Source: Pseudomonas hydrolytica
Lineage (GTDB): Bacteria > Pseudomonadota > Gammaproteobacteria > Pseudomonadales > Pseudomonadaceae
Assembly (NCBI RefSeq): GCF_021495345.1
Contig: NZ_CP099397.1
Location: 2,108,001-2,172,000 of the forward strand
DNA length: 64,000 nucleotides
Reading direction: 5' to 3'
Shown here: piece by piece, positions 37,273 through 48,466 of the stretch
Numbering within the stretch: position 1 is the first letter of the stretch
Layout: every line of letters starts with the position of its first letter
The notes under the pieces: generated by a model
The model's input: only the letters and a program-made list of their open reading frames with translations
What the model was told of the DNA's origin: nothing
The model's database searches: none
Made by a program: the position numbers and the translations under genes

Positions 37273-38136
37273 TCAGCGCTGTGCCACCAGTTCCTCGAGG
37301 TGGGCGATCACTTCGTCCGGCTTGAGCACCAGCACATCGCTTTCCAGGGCATCGAGTATGACTTCGGCGGTGTTGCCGATCAGTGCACCGGAGAGACCGG
37401 TGCGCGCCACGGTGCCAATGACGGTGACCACGGCGCTGAGCTGGTGCGCCATATGCGGTATCACCACGTCGGCGGGGCCCTCGATCACATGCAGACGGTC
37501 GTCGTGGATGTCGTATTCGGCCTGGAAGCTGCGGCATTGTTCGCGGTAGCGCGCCTCGATGGTTTCCTTGAGCTGGAAGGTGGGGTCGGCCGCCGACAGC
37601 ATCGGCGTCGGATGGGCGGTGATCACGTGCAGCGTGCCCTTGGCCAGGCCGGCGATATCGTAGCCGTGGCTGATGATGCCGGCGTGCAGGGTGCGGTGTT
37701 CGTCATCGGCATTGCCGACGTCCACGGCGGCAAGAATGGTGCCGCCGGTCCATGGGCGGTCGGTCTTGACCATCAGCACCGGGCCCGGGCAGTAGCGCAG
37801 CAGCTTCCAGTCCTCGGGGGTGAGAATGGCCTTCTTCAACGGGTTGTCCGGCAGGTGTTGCTTGATCACCAGGCCGCAGCCCTCGGCCTGCTGCACGGCG
37901 ATGATGGTCTGATGCAGGTTGTCGTGCCAGGCCTGCTGCGTGGAGACGGCATAGCCTTCTTCGCCGAGGCTGCTGCTGAGGTCGTTGAGCCAGGCGCCGT
38001 GGTCGCCTTTCTTGTCGCTAACCAGCAGATGCAGGCGCGACTGGGTGACTCCAGCTATCAGTTTTGCCCGCTTCAGTGCGAGGCCTTCCGGGTGCTGGGG
38101 GTCCATCACCACCAGAATGCTACGGATCGCTTGCAT
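37273..38136 (-). CDS. Tandem universal stress protein (UspE-like), Anr-controlled
   Basis: This 287-aa protein has two Usp domains. The first starts MQAIRSILVVMDPQHPEGLA, the second near TGGTILAAVDVGNADDEHR (about residue 137). The second ends with GTVARTGLSGALIGNTAEVILD, carrying the G-2x-G-9x-G(S/N) ATP-binding pattern. Such tandem Usps support survival under low oxygen or starvation in pseudomonads. An Anr box with class II spacing lies 64-77 bp upstream, with a TATAGT -10, so oxygen-limited induction is likely. A terminator follows. Confidence 0.92.
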   Translation of the reverse strand: MQAIRSILVVMDPQHPEGLALKRAKLIAGVTQSRLHLLVSDKKGDHGAWLNDLSSSLGEEGYAVSTQQAWHDNLHQTIIAVQQAEGCGLVIKQHLPDNPLKKAILTPEDWKLLRYCPGPVLMVKTDRPWTGGTILAAVDVGNADDEHRTLHAGIISHGYDIAGLAKGTLHVITAHPTPMLSAADPTFQLKETIEARYREQCRSFQAEYDIHDDRLHVIEGPADVVIPHMAHQLSAVVTVIGTVARTGLSGALIGNTAEVILDALESDVLVLKPDEVIAHLEELVAQR

Positions 38137-38170
38137 GGTCGTCTCCCTGAGAATGAATAGCGCTTATCCA

Positions 38171-38213
38171 ACTATAGGTGCGTCGTTGCCAGCGGCATGT
38201 TGACCTGCATCAA
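38171..38213 (-). promoter_or_regulatory. Anr-dependent promoter of the usp gene
   Basis: Anr box TTGACCTGCATCAA at 38200-38213 and -10 TATAGT at 38176-38171. The box centre (38206.5) lies 41.5 bp from the predicted start at 38165, ideal class II geometry. It lies in the divergent usp-miaE region. Confidence 0.87.
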
Positions 38214-38293
38214 CGGCGTGCTGGTCGTCCGGCCTGCCACTCGTATAATGGCCCGCCATTTTCAACCTCGCCAGCACCGAGAGCGCTTCAAAT

Positions 38294-38947
38294 ATGATGT
38301 CAAATGCCCAGCATGTTCCGAGTAACGGTGAGGAATCGGTATCGATCCTGCAGGAGATCCTCGGCTTTCTGGGAGGCGTCGCCACGCCGGATGCCTGGCT
38401 GGACGAGGCCTTGCGCCAGCAGGAAATCCTCCTGCTCGACCACCGCAACCTGGAATACAAGGCAGCGCAGACGGCCCTGAGCCTGATGGGGCGCTACCTG
38501 ACCAAGACCGAATTGACCGCGAGAATGTCACGTCTGGCCCGTGAGGAGCTGGTGCATTTCGAGCAGGTGAGCAAGATCATCCGCGCGCGTGGCATCGAGG
38601 TTCGCCATGTTTCGGCGTCGCGCTACGCGGCCGGCCTGCGCGCATTGCTGCGTGGTGGCGAAGTGGAGCGGCTGGTGGATGTGCTGGTGGTGGGCGCCTT
38701 TATCGAGGCGCGTTCGTGCGAGCGTTTCGCCGCCCTGGTGCCGCGTCTGGATGCCGAGCTGGCCAAGTTCTACGCCGGCCTGCTGGAAAGCGAAGGGCGC
38801 CACTACCGCGGCTATCTCAAACTCGCCTATCTGTATGGTGACGCGGCGGACGTGGATGCGCGTATCGAAGTGGTGCGCGCGGTGGAGCAGGAGCTGATCA
38901 CTTCGCCGGACGAGCAGTTCCGTTTCCACAGCGGCGTGCCCGCATAA
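38294..38947 (+). CDS. miaE: tRNA-(ms2io6A)-hydroxylase
   Basis: MiaE is a di-iron monooxygenase that hydroxylates ms2i6A at tRNA position 37. The 217-aa protein is helical and carries the iron ligand pattern DHRNLEYKAAQTAL near residue 52, EELVHFEQV near residue 85, EARSCERFAAL near residue 138, and ESEGRHYRGYLK near residue 166 (Glu and His). The frame starts with ATG ATG, so 38297 is an alternative start. It is divergent from the usp gene; the Anr box between them faces usp. O2 is its substrate. Confidence 0.92.
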   Translation: MMSNAQHVPSNGEESVSILQEILGFLGGVATPDAWLDEALRQQEILLLDHRNLEYKAAQTALSLMGRYLTKTELTARMSRLAREELVHFEQVSKIIRARGIEVRHVSASRYAAGLRALLRGGEVERLVDVLVVGAFIEARSCERFAALVPRLDAELAKFYAGLLESEGRHYRGYLKLAYLYGDAADVDARIEVVRAVEQELITSPDEQFRFHSGVPA

Positions 38948-38975
38948 AACAGCCGCGAAGCGGCCATCTGGTGAT

Positions 38976-39072
38976 CCGAAGGGCGGGAGAGGGGAGCAGA
39001 GCCCTTCGGTCGTAGCCCGGATGAAATCCGGGGCGGTCCTCGGAGTTGCTCCCCGGATTTCATCCAGGCTGC
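38976..39072. repeat. Hairpin plus REP-like repeat between miaE and lpxH
   Basis: A 9-bp stem CCGAAGGGC/GCCCTTCGG (38976-38984 and 39001-39009) is followed by a REP-type pair: GTAGCCCGGATGAAATCCGG (39012-) and CCGGATTTCATCCAGGCTGC (to 39072). The latter belongs to the family at 2763-2821. The element lies between convergent genes and probably also ends both transcripts. Confidence 0.8.
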
Positions 39073-39074
39073 AG

Positions 39075-39803
39075 TCAGGCTGGCGTCAGCTCGAACGGCG
39101 CCTGGTTGAACCCCTCTTCATCGACCTGCAGCGCCCAGCCCTGGCGATCCCAGTCCCCCAGCACGATGCGCCGTGCCGGTTGTCCGTTGACTTCCAGATC
39201 ATGCACCGCCGGCCGATGGGTATGCCCATGGATCAGCGTACGCACACCGTACTCGCCCATCACCCTGACCACTTCCACGGGCGTGACATCGACGATTTCG
39301 CTGGTCTTCATCCGCGTCTGTGCGCGGCTTTCGTTGCGTAGCTTGCGCGCCAGCTTCTGCCGGGTGGCGAGCGGCAGGTTGCGCAGGATCAACAGCGACA
39401 GCGGGTTGCGCAGCCAGCGGCGCAGTTTCATGTAACCGACGTCCAGGGTGCACAGGCTGTCGCCGTGCATCAGCAGCACGGGCTCGCCATTCATCTGCAC
39501 CCTGTGCGGATCGCTCAGCAAAGTGCAGCCCGCCTCGCGGCAGAAGCGCTTGCCGATAAGAAAGTCGCGATTGCCGTGCATCAGGTAGATGCGCGTACCG
39601 CTGTCGCTCAGCTCGCGCAGCGCGCCGGCGATTTCATGCTGGAAGGGCGTCATGCCGTCGTCGCCGATCCAGACTTCGAAGAAGTCGCCGAGGATGTACA
39701 GCGACTCGGCCTGGCGCGCGCGGGTGGCGAGAAAATGCAGAAACGCCCGGGTGATGTCCGGGCGTTTCTCTTCGAGGTGCAGATCGGAGATCAGCAGGAT
39801 CAT
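39075..39803 (-). CDS. lpxH: UDP-2,3-diacylglucosamine diphosphatase
   Basis: LpxH hydrolyses UDP-2,3-diacylglucosamine to lipid X in lipid A synthesis, acting at the inner membrane face. The 242-aa protein has the metallophosphoesterase motifs [10 protein letters not shown] at residue 7, [24 protein letters not shown] and [10 protein letters not shown]. All metal ligands are present. It begins 4 bp after the ppiB stop and is therefore cotranscribed with it. Confidence 0.95.
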   Translation of the reverse strand: MILLISDLHLEEKRPDITRAFLHFLATRARQAESLYILGDFFEVWIGDDGMTPFQHEIAGALRELSDSGTRIYLMHGNRDFLIGKRFCREAGCTLLSDPHRVQMNGEPVLLMHGDSLCTLDVGYMKLRRWLRNPLSLLILRNLPLATRQKLARKLRNESRAQTRMKTSEIVDVTPVEVVRVMGEYGVRTLIHGHTHRPAVHDLEVNGQPARRIVLGDWDRQGWALQVDEEGFNQAPFELTPA

Positions 39804-39807
39804 CGAC

Positions 39808-40305
39808 TTACTCGGCTACGATTTCGGCCTTCTCGATGATCACGTCATCCACCGGCACGTCCTGGTGGCCGGCCTTCATGGTGGTGGCCACGCCCTTGAT
39901 CTTCTCGACCACGTCCATGCCTTCGACCACTTCACCGAATACGGCGTAGCCCCAGCCCTGAACGGTCGGTGCGCTGTGGTTGAGGAAGCTGTTGTCGGCG
40001 ACGTTGATGAAGAACTGCGCGCTGGCCGAATGCGGCTCCATGGTGCGGGCCATGGCGATGGTGCCGACCTTGTTGGCGACGCCGTTGTTGGCTTCGTTCT
40101 TGATCGGTGCGCGGGTCGGCTTCTGCTTCATGCCCGGCTCGAAACCGCCGCCCTGGATCATGAAGTTGCCGATCACGCGGTGGAAGATGGTGCCGTCGTA
40201 ATGGCCGTCCTTCACGTATTGCTCGAAGTTGGCCACGGTTTCCGGGGCCTTGTCGGCGAACAGATTCAGGGTGATGACGCCGTGATTGGTGTGCAGTTTG
40301 ATCAT
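39808..40305 (-). CDS. ppiB: Cytosolic peptidyl-prolyl cis-trans isomerase B (cyclophilin)
   Basis: This cyclophilin catalyses prolyl isomerisation. The 165-aa protein has the signature [18 protein letters not shown], with [25 protein letters not shown] further on. It lacks a signal peptide ([19 protein letters not shown]). ATG 40305 was chosen over an upstream in-frame start because the family begins there. It is transcribed with lpxH and divergent from glnS. Confidence 0.95.
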   Translation of the reverse strand: MIKLHTNHGVITLNLFADKAPETVANFEQYVKDGHYDGTIFHRVIGNFMIQGGGFEPGMKQKPTRAPIKNEANNGVANKVGTIAMARTMEPHSASAQFFINVADNSFLNHSAPTVQGWGYAVFGEVVEGMDVVEKIKGVATTMKAGHQDVPVDDVIIEKAEIVAE

Positions 40306-40464
40306 GATCGTATCCGTGATGAGGCAGGTTCGAGCCATTGGCTCTGGGGAAACAGCGCATGCCAGGGTGGCGTGCACCCTGTCAGGGGCTTGACAGGTTG
40401 GTTATGATACGGACTTTGCCCGAAGCGGCCTACCCTGTGCCGCGCCAGTATTGTTAAGGACCCC

Positions 40465-42132
<1,668 letters not shown>

Positions 42133-43518
42133 ATGGCGCTCTCCATCTACAACACCCTGACCAAGACCAAGGATGTATTCCAGCCGCTGGTCGGCAACCA
42201 GGTGCGCATGTACGTGTGCGGCATGACCGTGTACGACTTCTGCCACATCGGTCACGCCCGCGTCATGGTCGCCTTCGACGTGGTCACCCGCTGGCTGCGT
42301 CAGCGCGGCTATGACGTGACCTACGTGCGCAACATCACCGACATCGACGACAAGATCATCAAGCGCGCCAATGAGAACGGCGAGCCGTTCGAGGCGCTGG
42401 TCGAGCGCATGATCGCGGCGATGCACGAAGACGAGGCGCGCCTTTCCGTGCTGCGTCCGGACATCGAGCCGCGCGCCACCGGCCATATCGCCGGCATGCA
42501 CCAGATGATCCAGACCCTGATCGACAAGGGTTATGCCTACGCGCCGGGCAATGGCGACGTGTACTACCGCGTCACCAGGTTCGAGACCTACGGCAAGCTC
42601 TCAAGGCGCAAGATCGACGAGCTGAAGATCGGCGCGCGTATCGAAGTGGACGAGATCAAGGAAGACCCGCTGGACTTCGTGCTGTGGAAGGGCGCCAAGC
42701 CAGGTGAGCCGAGCTGGGATTCGCCCTGGGGCAAGGGTCGGCCGGGCTGGCACATCGAGTGCTCGGTGATGTCCACCTGCTGCCTGGGCGAGACCTTCGA
42801 CATCCACGGCGGCGGCCCGGATCTGGTGTTCCCGCACCACGAGAACGAGATCGCGCAGAGCGAGGCGGCCACCGGCAAGCAGTACGCCAACGCCTGGATG
42901 CACGCCGGCGCGGTGCGCGTGGATGGCGAGAAGATGTCCAAGAGCCTGGGCAACTTCTTCACCATCCGTGAGGTGCTGGAAAAGTACCACCCCGAGGTGG
43001 TGCGCTACCTGCTGGTGTCCAGCCACTACCGCAGCCCGATCAACTACTCGGAAGAGAGCCTCAAGGAAGCCAAGGGCGCCCTGGAGCGTTTCTACAACGG
43101 CTTGAAAGGTTTGCCGGAAGCAGCGCCTGCCGGTGGCGAGGCGTATGTGGAGCGCTTCGGTGCGGCGATGGACGACGATTTCAACTCGCCGGAAGCCTGC
43201 GCCGTGCTGTTCGAGATGATCCGCGAGGTCAACCGCCTGCGTGAGTCGGATGTGCAGGCTGCCGCCGGCCTGGCTGCCCAGCTCAAGCAGCTGGCCAGCG
43301 TGCTCGGTGTGCTGCAGCTCGAGCCGGAAGCCTTCCTCCAGGCGGGCGCTGCCGGCAAGGTCGATGCGGCCGAGGTCGAGGCGCTGATCGCCGCGCGCCT
43401 GCAGGCTCGCGCCGACAAGAACTGGGCGGAAAGCGACCGCATCCGCGATCAGCTCACCGCCATGGGCGTGGTGCTGGAAGACGGCAAGGGCGGCACCACC
43501 TGGCGTCTCGCCGAGTAA
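42133..43518 (+). CDS. cysS: Cysteinyl-tRNA synthetase
   Basis: Class I synthetase for cysteine. The 461-aa protein has the zinc cysteine in [18 protein letters not shown] near residue 29, HIGH near residue 37, the zinc-site residues in WHIECSVMS and [15 protein letters not shown], and KMSKSLGNF near residue 267. It starts at the base after the glnS stop. An intrinsic terminator lies 16 bp after its stop. Confidence 0.97.
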   Translation: MALSIYNTLTKTKDVFQPLVGNQVRMYVCGMTVYDFCHIGHARVMVAFDVVTRWLRQRGYDVTYVRNITDIDDKIIKRANENGEPFEALVERMIAAMHEDEARLSVLRPDIEPRATGHIAGMHQMIQTLIDKGYAYAPGNGDVYYRVTRFETYGKLSRRKIDELKIGARIEVDEIKEDPLDFVLWKGAKPGEPSWDSPWGKGRPGWHIECSVMSTCCLGETFDIHGGGPDLVFPHHENEIAQSEAATGKQYANAWMHAGAVRVDGEKMSKSLGNFFTIREVLEKYHPEVVRYLLVSSHYRSPINYSEESLKEAKGALERFYNGLKGLPEAAPAGGEAYVERFGAAMDDDFNSPEACAVLFEMIREVNRLRESDVQAAAGLAAQLKQLASVLGVLQLEPEAFLQAGAAGKVDAAEVEALIAARLQARADKNWAESDRIRDQLTAMGVVLEDGKGGTTWRLAE

Positions 43519-43533
43519 GCTTCGCGCCACACG

Positions 43534-43561
43534 ACAAAGGCCGCTTGATAGCGGCCTTTGT
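43534..43561. terminator. Intrinsic terminator after glnS-cysS
   Basis: ACAAAGGCCGC, loop TTGATA, GCGGCCTTTGT: an 11-bp stem followed on the plus strand by CATTTGGG. It is palindromic enough to serve the minus strand too. Confidence 0.85.
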
Positions 43562-43611
43562 CATTTGGGTTCGGTGTGCAGGAGGAGCAAGCCCGCGCAG
43601 CGGGCTCGGGC

Positions 43612-43899
43612 TCAGCTGCTGTGATAGTTAAGCACGCTGTCCTGTTCCTTGAGCGTCTTGCGCAGGTCGGCAGGGATGTTGCCGGCGCGTACGGCCAGTT
43701 CCAGGCGGATTTCTTCCAGGCTCTGGGCGAAGGCACCTTGGTCATCGAGCTGGGGCTTGGCCAGTACGCGGCTGTAAACGGTGCTGTCGCTCTCGTCGAG
43801 CAGGGCGAGGATGATGCTGCCGTCCGGCCTTGGTGAGCTGAAGCTGGCGCGCAGCGGGTTGAACAGGTGGTCGACGAGTTGCTGGTTGGTAAGTGCCAT
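43612..43899 (-). CDS. DUF3509-like small protein
   Basis: This 95-aa soluble protein (MALTNQQLVDHLFNPLRASF) has DGSIILALLDESDSTVYSRVLAKPQL and LEEIRLELAVRAGNIP. This pattern of two strands and a C-terminal helix is like the Pseudomonas DUF3509 family; I assign it from memory only. The upstream gene at 43953 has the same layout, so the pair looks like diverged paralogues. Function unknown. Confidence 0.7.
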   Translation of the reverse strand: MALTNQQLVDHLFNPLRASFSSPRPDGSIILALLDESDSTVYSRVLAKPQLDDQGAFAQSLEEIRLELAVRAGNIPADLRKTLKEQDSVLNYHSS

Positions 43900-43907
43900 A
43901 ACCTACT

Positions 43908-43943
43908 CCATCCTGAGACTGGCACCCTTCGACCTCAGGATGG
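43908..43943. repeat. Inverted repeat between the two DUF3509-like genes
   Basis: CCATCCTGAG (43908-43917) and CTCAGGATGG (43934-43943) form a perfect 10-bp stem with a 16-nt loop. It lies 9 bp after the stop of the upstream gene (43953) and 8 bp before the start of the next, so it may be an attenuator or mRNA stabiliser. Confidence 0.6.
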
Positions 43944-43952
43944 GTAGATGGT

Positions 43953-44174
43953 TCAAGCAATAATTGACTGGCGAGTACGCTCGATCACTTGCTGCAGCGA
44001 TTCGTCGTTGTATTGACCTGGGTAAAGACGCTGGCTGTACTGCGCGATACCGGTCTTGTCGACTAGGGTGAAGCTGAAGCTGCCCTTGCGCGCTGCCTGG
44101 ATGCGGCAGTCGAACGGGGCGAATGCACGGGTCAGCGTGCTGATAGCTTTCTCGATCTGATGTTGAGTATTCAT
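43953..44174 (-). CDS. DUF3509-like small protein, paralogue
   Basis: This 73-aa product from ATG 44174 (MNTQHQIEKAISTLTRAFAP) has GSFSFTLVDKTGIAQYSQRLYPGQY and DESLQQVIERTRQSII, the same layout as the gene downstream. An in-frame extension to 44228 is rejected because the second ATG has a good AAGGAAA site upstream. Function unknown. Confidence 0.65.
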   Translation of the reverse strand: MNTQHQIEKAISTLTRAFAPFDCRIQAARKGSFSFTLVDKTGIAQYSQRLYPGQYNDESLQQVIERTRQSIIA

Positions 44175-44631
44175 TGTGGGTGTTTCCTTCAAAGCATATG
44201 CGCTTCGTTGCGCGTTATGTTGCTCCATGAGGTCGGCCGCAAGACGGCCATAGCGTTGAACCTGATCGGAGCCTGATTAGCACGATAAAGTTCCATTGTT
44301 ACGGTTCTTCGGCGTGGTCGGTACGTCGGAGGCAGGCAGAGGAACTGCGCCGGATGGCGAGTCGGCCTGATCAGTCAGCAGGTGGGATCGGGGAGGGCGG
44401 CAGCGCGGAGATGCGCTTGACGTTGAACCGGGAAACCAGCGGAGGGCGCGAGGCCCGAATGACTTACAGCGTGGTACGAACGGTGCGCATTATAATGCAT
44501 TGTTCAAGAAATGAACAGCGCTATTTCCAGGTTGGTGCAAGACCCTGTCGGGCATGCCGGTGGCGGATGCAATTTGCCGGTTGCTCCGCTAGGATTAGCC
44601 CACTTTTGCTTTCCTCATATGACGGTTTTCC
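44175..44631. other. Intergenic region upstream of dnaX
   Basis: I see no protein gene in these 457 bp. A consensus -10 TATAAT lies at 44491-44496 on the plus strand, with no good -35 at 16-18 bp (TTACAG is 21 bp away). It would give a leader of about 130 nt before dnaX. I looked for the 4.5S SRP RNA core (GGAAGG near a conserved loop), which some pseudomonads have near dnaX, and did not find it. Confidence 0.5.
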
Positions 44632-46704
44632 ATGAGTTATCAGGTTCTTGCACGTAAATGGCGTCCGCGCTCGTTCCGCGAAATGGTCGGCCAGACCCAT
44701 GTGCTCAAAGCCCTGATCAACGCCCTGGACAGCCAGCGACTGCACCACGCCTATCTATTCACCGGTACCCGCGGTGTGGGCAAGACCACCATCGCGCGGA
44801 TCATTGCCAAGTGCCTGAACTGCGAAACCGGCATCAGCTCCACGCCCTGTGGCACCTGCTCGGTCTGTCGGGAAATCGATGAAGGGCGTTTCGTCGATCT
44901 GATCGAAGTGGACGCGGCCAGCCGCACCAAGGTCGAAGACACCCGTGAGCTGCTCGACAACGTGCAGTATTCGCCGAGTCGCGGCCGCTTCAAGGTCTAC
45001 CTGATCGACGAAGTGCACATGCTCTCCACCAGCTCCTTCAACGCCCTGTTGAAGACGCTGGAGGAGCCGCCGCCCCATGTGAAATTCCTCCTGGCCACCA
45101 CCGACCCGCAGAAGCTGCCGGTCACCGTGCTGTCGCGCTGCCTGCAGTTCTCCCTGAAGAACATGCCGCCGGAGCGGGTGGTGGAGCATCTGACTCACGT
45201 CTTGACCGCCGAGAACGTACCGTTCGAGGACGATGCGCTGTGGCTGCTGGGGCGTGCCGCCGACGGCTCGATGCGCGACGCCATGAGCCTGACCGACCAG
45301 GCCATCGCCTTCGGCGAGGGCAAGGTGCTGGCTGCCGATGTGCGCGCGATGCTCGGCACGCTGGATCACGGCCAGGTCTACGGTGTGCTGCAAGCGTTGA
45401 TCGAAGGTGACGCGCGGGCGTTGATCGAGGCGGTACGCCATCTGGCCGAGCAGGGCCCGGACTGGAACGGCGTGTTGGCGGAGATGCTCAACGTCCTGCA
45501 CCGCGTGGCCATCGCCCAGGCGCTGCCGGATGCCGTGGACAACGGCCAGGGTGATCGCGAACGCGTGCTGCAACTGGCCCAGGCGCTGCCGGCCGAGGAC
45601 GTGCAGTTCTACTACCAGATGGGCCTGATCGGCCGCCGCGATCTACCGCTGGCGCCGGATCCGCGTGGCGGCTTCGAGATGGTGCTGCTGCGCATGTTGG
45701 CCTTCCGTCCGGCCGATGCCGACGATGCGCCAAGGATCACGCTAAAGCCCTTGGGGATCAGCCAGGCCACTGCTGATTCCCAACCGAAGCCAGTGGCCGG
45801 CACCGCTATGCCGGCTCCTGTGGTTTCTGCTCCCGCTGCTGCTGTGGTTTCAGCACCGTCTGTGCCCGTCTCTCCAGCAGTGGCCGAAGTCCGTCCGGTC
45901 GCGCCAGCTTCGAGCAGCGAGCCTGTCGTGAGTGAACCCGTCCCGCCTGTTGAGGCCCCGGTTGCGACCGCCCCCAGCCTGCTGCCCGAGCCAGAGCCCG
46001 AGATCGCTGCTCCTGCGGCTGCCGTCGATGTGCCCTGGGAGACCGCCAAGGCCGCGGAACCGGCAGTCGCAGCCGTTCAGCCTGTCGTCGCGCCAGAGCC
46101 TGTAGCGGTGGAGGTTGAAGCAGTTGCCGAGTCCGCTCCGAGCGAGGTCGTGCAGCCTGTGGTGGATGCTGACGGCGGTGACGACGAGCCACCGCCCGGC
46201 GACTACGACTATGTCGAGATGGACGCGGAAACGCTCGACTACGATTTCGGCCAAGCCGAGGCCGAGGCGCCAGCGGTTGCAGAACCCTTGCCGGCCGCCA
46301 AACCGGCTACCGGCCTGGCGGCAGAGTGGTTGTCGCTGTTCCCGCAGCTTGGCCTGGGCGGCATGACCGGCAGCATCGCCGCCAACTGCACGCTGATCGA
46401 AGCCAATGGCGACGACTGGCTGCTGCACCTGGACCCGGCGCACAGCGCGCTGTTCAATCCGACCCAGCAGCGCCGTCTCAACGACGCGCTGAACCAGCTG
46501 CAGGGGCGCAGCATCAAATTGCGCATCGAGCTGTGCAAGCCGGAGCAAGAGACGCCGGCGCAGGCCGCAGCCCGTCGCCGCGCCGAACGCCAGCGCAGCG
46601 CCGAGGCCTCGATCCATGCCGACCCGCTGGTGCAGCAGATGATTCAACAGTTCGCCGCCAAGGTGCGCGACGACAGCATCGAACCTATCGATACCCCCAG
46701 CTAA
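44632..46704 (+). CDS. dnaX: DNA polymerase III subunits gamma and tau
   Basis: DnaX is the AAA+ clamp-loader subunit and, as tau, the replisome organiser. The 690-aa protein has Walker [13 protein letters not shown] near residue 45, the zinc cysteines [19 protein letters not shown] near residues 64-80, and Walker [10 protein letters not shown] near residue 125. Residues about 385-545 are a Pro/Ala/Val-rich linker, followed by the tau C-terminal domain. I saw no A6G-type slippery heptamer as used by E. coli to make gamma. It leads a dnaX-ybaB unit with a 26-bp gap. Confidence 0.96.
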   Translation: MSYQVLARKWRPRSFREMVGQTHVLKALINALDSQRLHHAYLFTGTRGVGKTTIARIIAKCLNCETGISSTPCGTCSVCREIDEGRFVDLIEVDAASRTKVEDTRELLDNVQYSPSRGRFKVYLIDEVHMLSTSSFNALLKTLEEPPPHVKFLLATTDPQKLPVTVLSRCLQFSLKNMPPERVVEHLTHVLTAENVPFEDDALWLLGRAADGSMRDAMSLTDQAIAFGEGKVLAADVRAMLGTLDHGQVYGVLQALIEGDARALIEAVRHLAEQGPDWNGVLAEMLNVLHRVAIAQALPDAVDNGQGDRERVLQLAQALPAEDVQFYYQMGLIGRRDLPLAPDPRGGFEMVLLRMLAFRPADADDAPRITLKPLGISQATADSQPKPVAGTAMPAPVVSAPAAAVVSAPSVPVSPAVAEVRPVAPASSSEPVVSEPVPPVEAPVATAPSLLPEPEPEIAAPAAAVDVPWETAKAAEPAVAAVQPVVAPEPVAVEVEAVAESAPSEVVQPVVDADGGDDEPPPGDYDYVEMDAETLDYDFGQAEAEAPAVAEPLPAAKPATGLAAEWLSLFPQLGLGGMTGSIAANCTLIEANGDDWLLHLDPAHSALFNPTQQRRLNDALNQLQGRSIKLRIELCKPEQETPAQAAARRRAERQRSAEASIHADPLVQQMIQQFAAKVRDDSIEPIDTPS

Positions 46705-46730
46705 CACCCCCGAACACCGAGGATACCGAC

Positions 46731-47057
46731 ATGATGAAAGGTGGCATGGCAGGCCTGATGAAGCAGGCCCAGCAGATGCAGGAAAAGATGCAGAAGATGC
46801 AGGAAGAGCTGGCCAATGCCGAAGTCACCGGCCAGTCCGGCGCCGGCCTGGTCAGCGTGGTGATGACCGGGCGTCATGACGTCAAGCGCATCACTCTGGA
46901 TGACAGCCTGATGCAGGAAGACAAGGAAGTGCTGGAAGACCTGATCGCCGCCGCGGTGAATGACGCTGTGCGCAAGGTCGAGCAGAACAGCCAGGAGAAG
47001 ATGGCCGGCATGACGGCGGGGATGCAGCTGCCCCCCGGCTTCAAAATGCCCTTCTGA
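46731..47057 (+). CDS. ybaB: YbaB/EbfC family nucleoid-associated protein
   Basis: This 108-aa DNA-binding dimer has [20 protein letters not shown] at the start, a long helix rich in Met and Gln, and [34 protein letters not shown] in the core. The first ATG of an ATGATG pair is used. It lies between dnaX and recR in the usual order. A 200-bp spacer with two repeats separates it from recR. Confidence 0.95.
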   Translation: MMKGGMAGLMKQAQQMQEKMQKMQEELANAEVTGQSGAGLVSVVMTGRHDVKRITLDDSLMQEDKEVLEDLIAAAVNDAVRKVEQNSQEKMAGMTAGMQLPPGFKMPF

Positions 47058-47090
47058 TCCTGTGACGCCCAGTCGGCACGCATTACTGCG

Positions 47091-47152
47091 TTGCGAAAGG
47101 CCCCGAGCATCCTCATTTACAGACGTAAACTCCGGTGCTCGCGGCCTTTCGC
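47091..47152. repeat. Imperfect palindromic intergenic element (copy B)
   Basis: GCGAAAGG (47093-47100) faces CCTTTCGC (47145-47152), and CCGAGCA faces TGCTCG. The centre has CTCATTTAC and GTAAACTCCG. The architecture matches copy A at 23048-23112. It lies between ybaB and recR and could form a long RNA hairpin there. Confidence 0.65.
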
Positions 47153-47216
47153 GCCTTGTACTGCATACCGTCTGGTCGCCCCGTGGTGATGGTGTGCAAA
47201 ACGCACCCGTTCGTAG

Positions 47217-47234
47217 GGTGGGCTTTAGCCCACC
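47217..47234. repeat. Short palindrome GGTGGGC-TTTA-GCCCACC
   Basis: A perfect 7-bp dyad following GTAG. It is a short dispersed-type repeat upstream of recR, 33 bp before its start. Confidence 0.5.
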
Positions 47235-47266
47235 AGATCATTGCCCGCCAACTTTGCAGGACTTCC

Positions 47267-47866
47267 ATGAGCTTCAGCCCTCTGATTCGCCAGTTGATCG
47301 ACTCCCTGCGCATCCTGCCCGGTGTCGGGCAGAAGACGGCGCAGCGCATGGCGCTGCAGCTGCTCGAGCGTGATCGCAGCGGCGGTCAGCGCCTGGCGCA
47401 GGCGCTGAATGCGGCGATGGAAGGTGTGGGGCACTGCAAGCGCTGCCGCAGCCTGAGCGAGGACGAGGTCTGCCAGCTGTGCCTGGACGAACGTCGCGAC
47501 GACAGCCTGCTGTGCGTGGTCGAGGGGCCTATGGATGTGCATGCCGTGGAGCAGACCGGCTTTCGCGGCCGTTACTTCGTGCTCAAGGGGCACCTGTCGC
47601 CACTCGATGGCCTCGGTCCCGAGGCCATCGGCATTCCCGAGCTGCTGGAGCGGATCGAGGCCGGTGCCTTCAGCGAGGTGATCCTCGCCACCAACCCGAC
47701 GGTAGAGGGCGAGGCCACGGCGCACTACATTGCGCAGATCCTCGCCGGCAAGGGCCTGGTCGCTTCGCGCATCGCCCATGGCATGCCCCTGGGTGGCGAA
47801 CTGGAGCTGGTCGATGGCGGCACTCTGGCGCATGCCCTGGCCGGTCGGCGTCCGATCAGTCTGTAA
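47267..47866 (+). CDS. recR: Recombination mediator protein RecR
   Basis: RecR works with RecF and RecO to load RecA at gaps. The 199-aa protein has an N-terminal helix-hairpin-helix ([20 protein letters not shown]), a C4 zinc finger [16 protein letters not shown] near residues 57-72, and a Toprim domain with [16 protein letters not shown]. The ORF is open further upstream, but the ATG at 47267 gives the standard [15 protein letters not shown] start. Confidence 0.96.
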   Translation: MSFSPLIRQLIDSLRILPGVGQKTAQRMALQLLERDRSGGQRLAQALNAAMEGVGHCKRCRSLSEDEVCQLCLDERRDDSLLCVVEGPMDVHAVEQTGFRGRYFVLKGHLSPLDGLGPEAIGIPELLERIEAGAFSEVILATNPTVEGEATAHYIAQILAGKGLVASRIAHGMPLGGELELVDGGTLAHALAGRRPISL

Positions 47867-47896
47867 GTCCTCGGAACCTTCCAACTCGGAGTGCCT

Positions 47897-48466
47897 GTGA
47901 TCACCGACACTCTGCACCGTATCGCTCTGCTGCTCCTGCTGGGAGCGCCCCTGGTCGCCCAGGCCCAATGCCCGACCGGGCAGATACAGGTCTGTCTGGG
48001 CGGTTCCTGCCTGTGCGTGCCCGATCCGGTACGCGTTCGTGAAGACGGCCTGAACATGGCGGCGGCGCGCCTGGAAGCCTGGCTGCTGCAATCGCGTCAG
48101 GCGGCGCTGCGGGCCGGTACCGAGCCGATCCCTCTGATGATTCGCGCGCAGCTCGCGCCCTTCTACGACGATGCCTTGCTCGATGAAGTGCGCTTTCGCG
48201 TGGGCATCACCGACGAGATGGACGCCGCCACCGTCATGTTGCAGAACCCGGATGTGCAGGCCGTGACGCTGGTGGATGTGGTGGTGTTTCGCGATGCCGA
48301 GGCAGCCGCCAGCGATGCCGCGCTCTGGGCGCACGAGCTGTGGCATGTGCAGCAGTACCGCGACTGGGGCACGGCCGAGTTCGCCCGCCGCTACACCCGT
48401 GACTTCCAGTCGGTGGAAGGGCCGGCGTACGAGATGCAGGCGCGGGTCAGGCGGGCGCTGCGTTAG
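47897..48466 (+). CDS. Exported protein with HExxH metallopeptidase motif (DUF4157-like)
   Basis: This 189-aa protein has a signal peptide (MITDTLHRIALLLLLGAPLVAQAQ) followed by a cysteine cluster (C25, C33, C38, C40). The motif WAHELWHVQQYRDWG at residues 144-158 contains HELWH (146-150) and is like the DUF4157 zinc-peptidase core, with EGPAYEMQA near residue 174 as a possible third ligand. Start GTG 47897 is preceded by CGGAG; an in-frame GTG lies two codons earlier. It follows recR by 30 bp, and its last 20 bp overlap the end of the convergent GNAT gene. Substrate unknown. Confidence 0.75.
   Translation: MITDTLHRIALLLLLGAPLVAQAQCPTGQIQVCLGGSCLCVPDPVRVREDGLNMAAARLEAWLLQSRQAALRAGTEPIPLMIRAQLAPFYDDALLDEVRFRVGITDEMDAATVMLQNPDVQAVTLVDVVVFRDAEAAASDAALWAHELWHVQQYRDWGTAEFARRYTRDFQSVEGPAYEMQARVRRALR

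Noticed and set aside
44175..44631. Possible 4.5S SRP RNA gene near dnaX
   Set aside because: The conserved core (GGTCAGGTCCGGAAGGAAGCAGCC-like) was not found on either strand here.
44521..44748. A 75-codon minus-strand ORF over the dnaX start
   Set aside because: It overlaps the dnaX promoter and 5' coding region and has no recognisable features.
44632..46704. Programmed frameshift in dnaX
   Set aside because: No A6G-type slippery heptamer with a following hairpin was seen in the reading frame.
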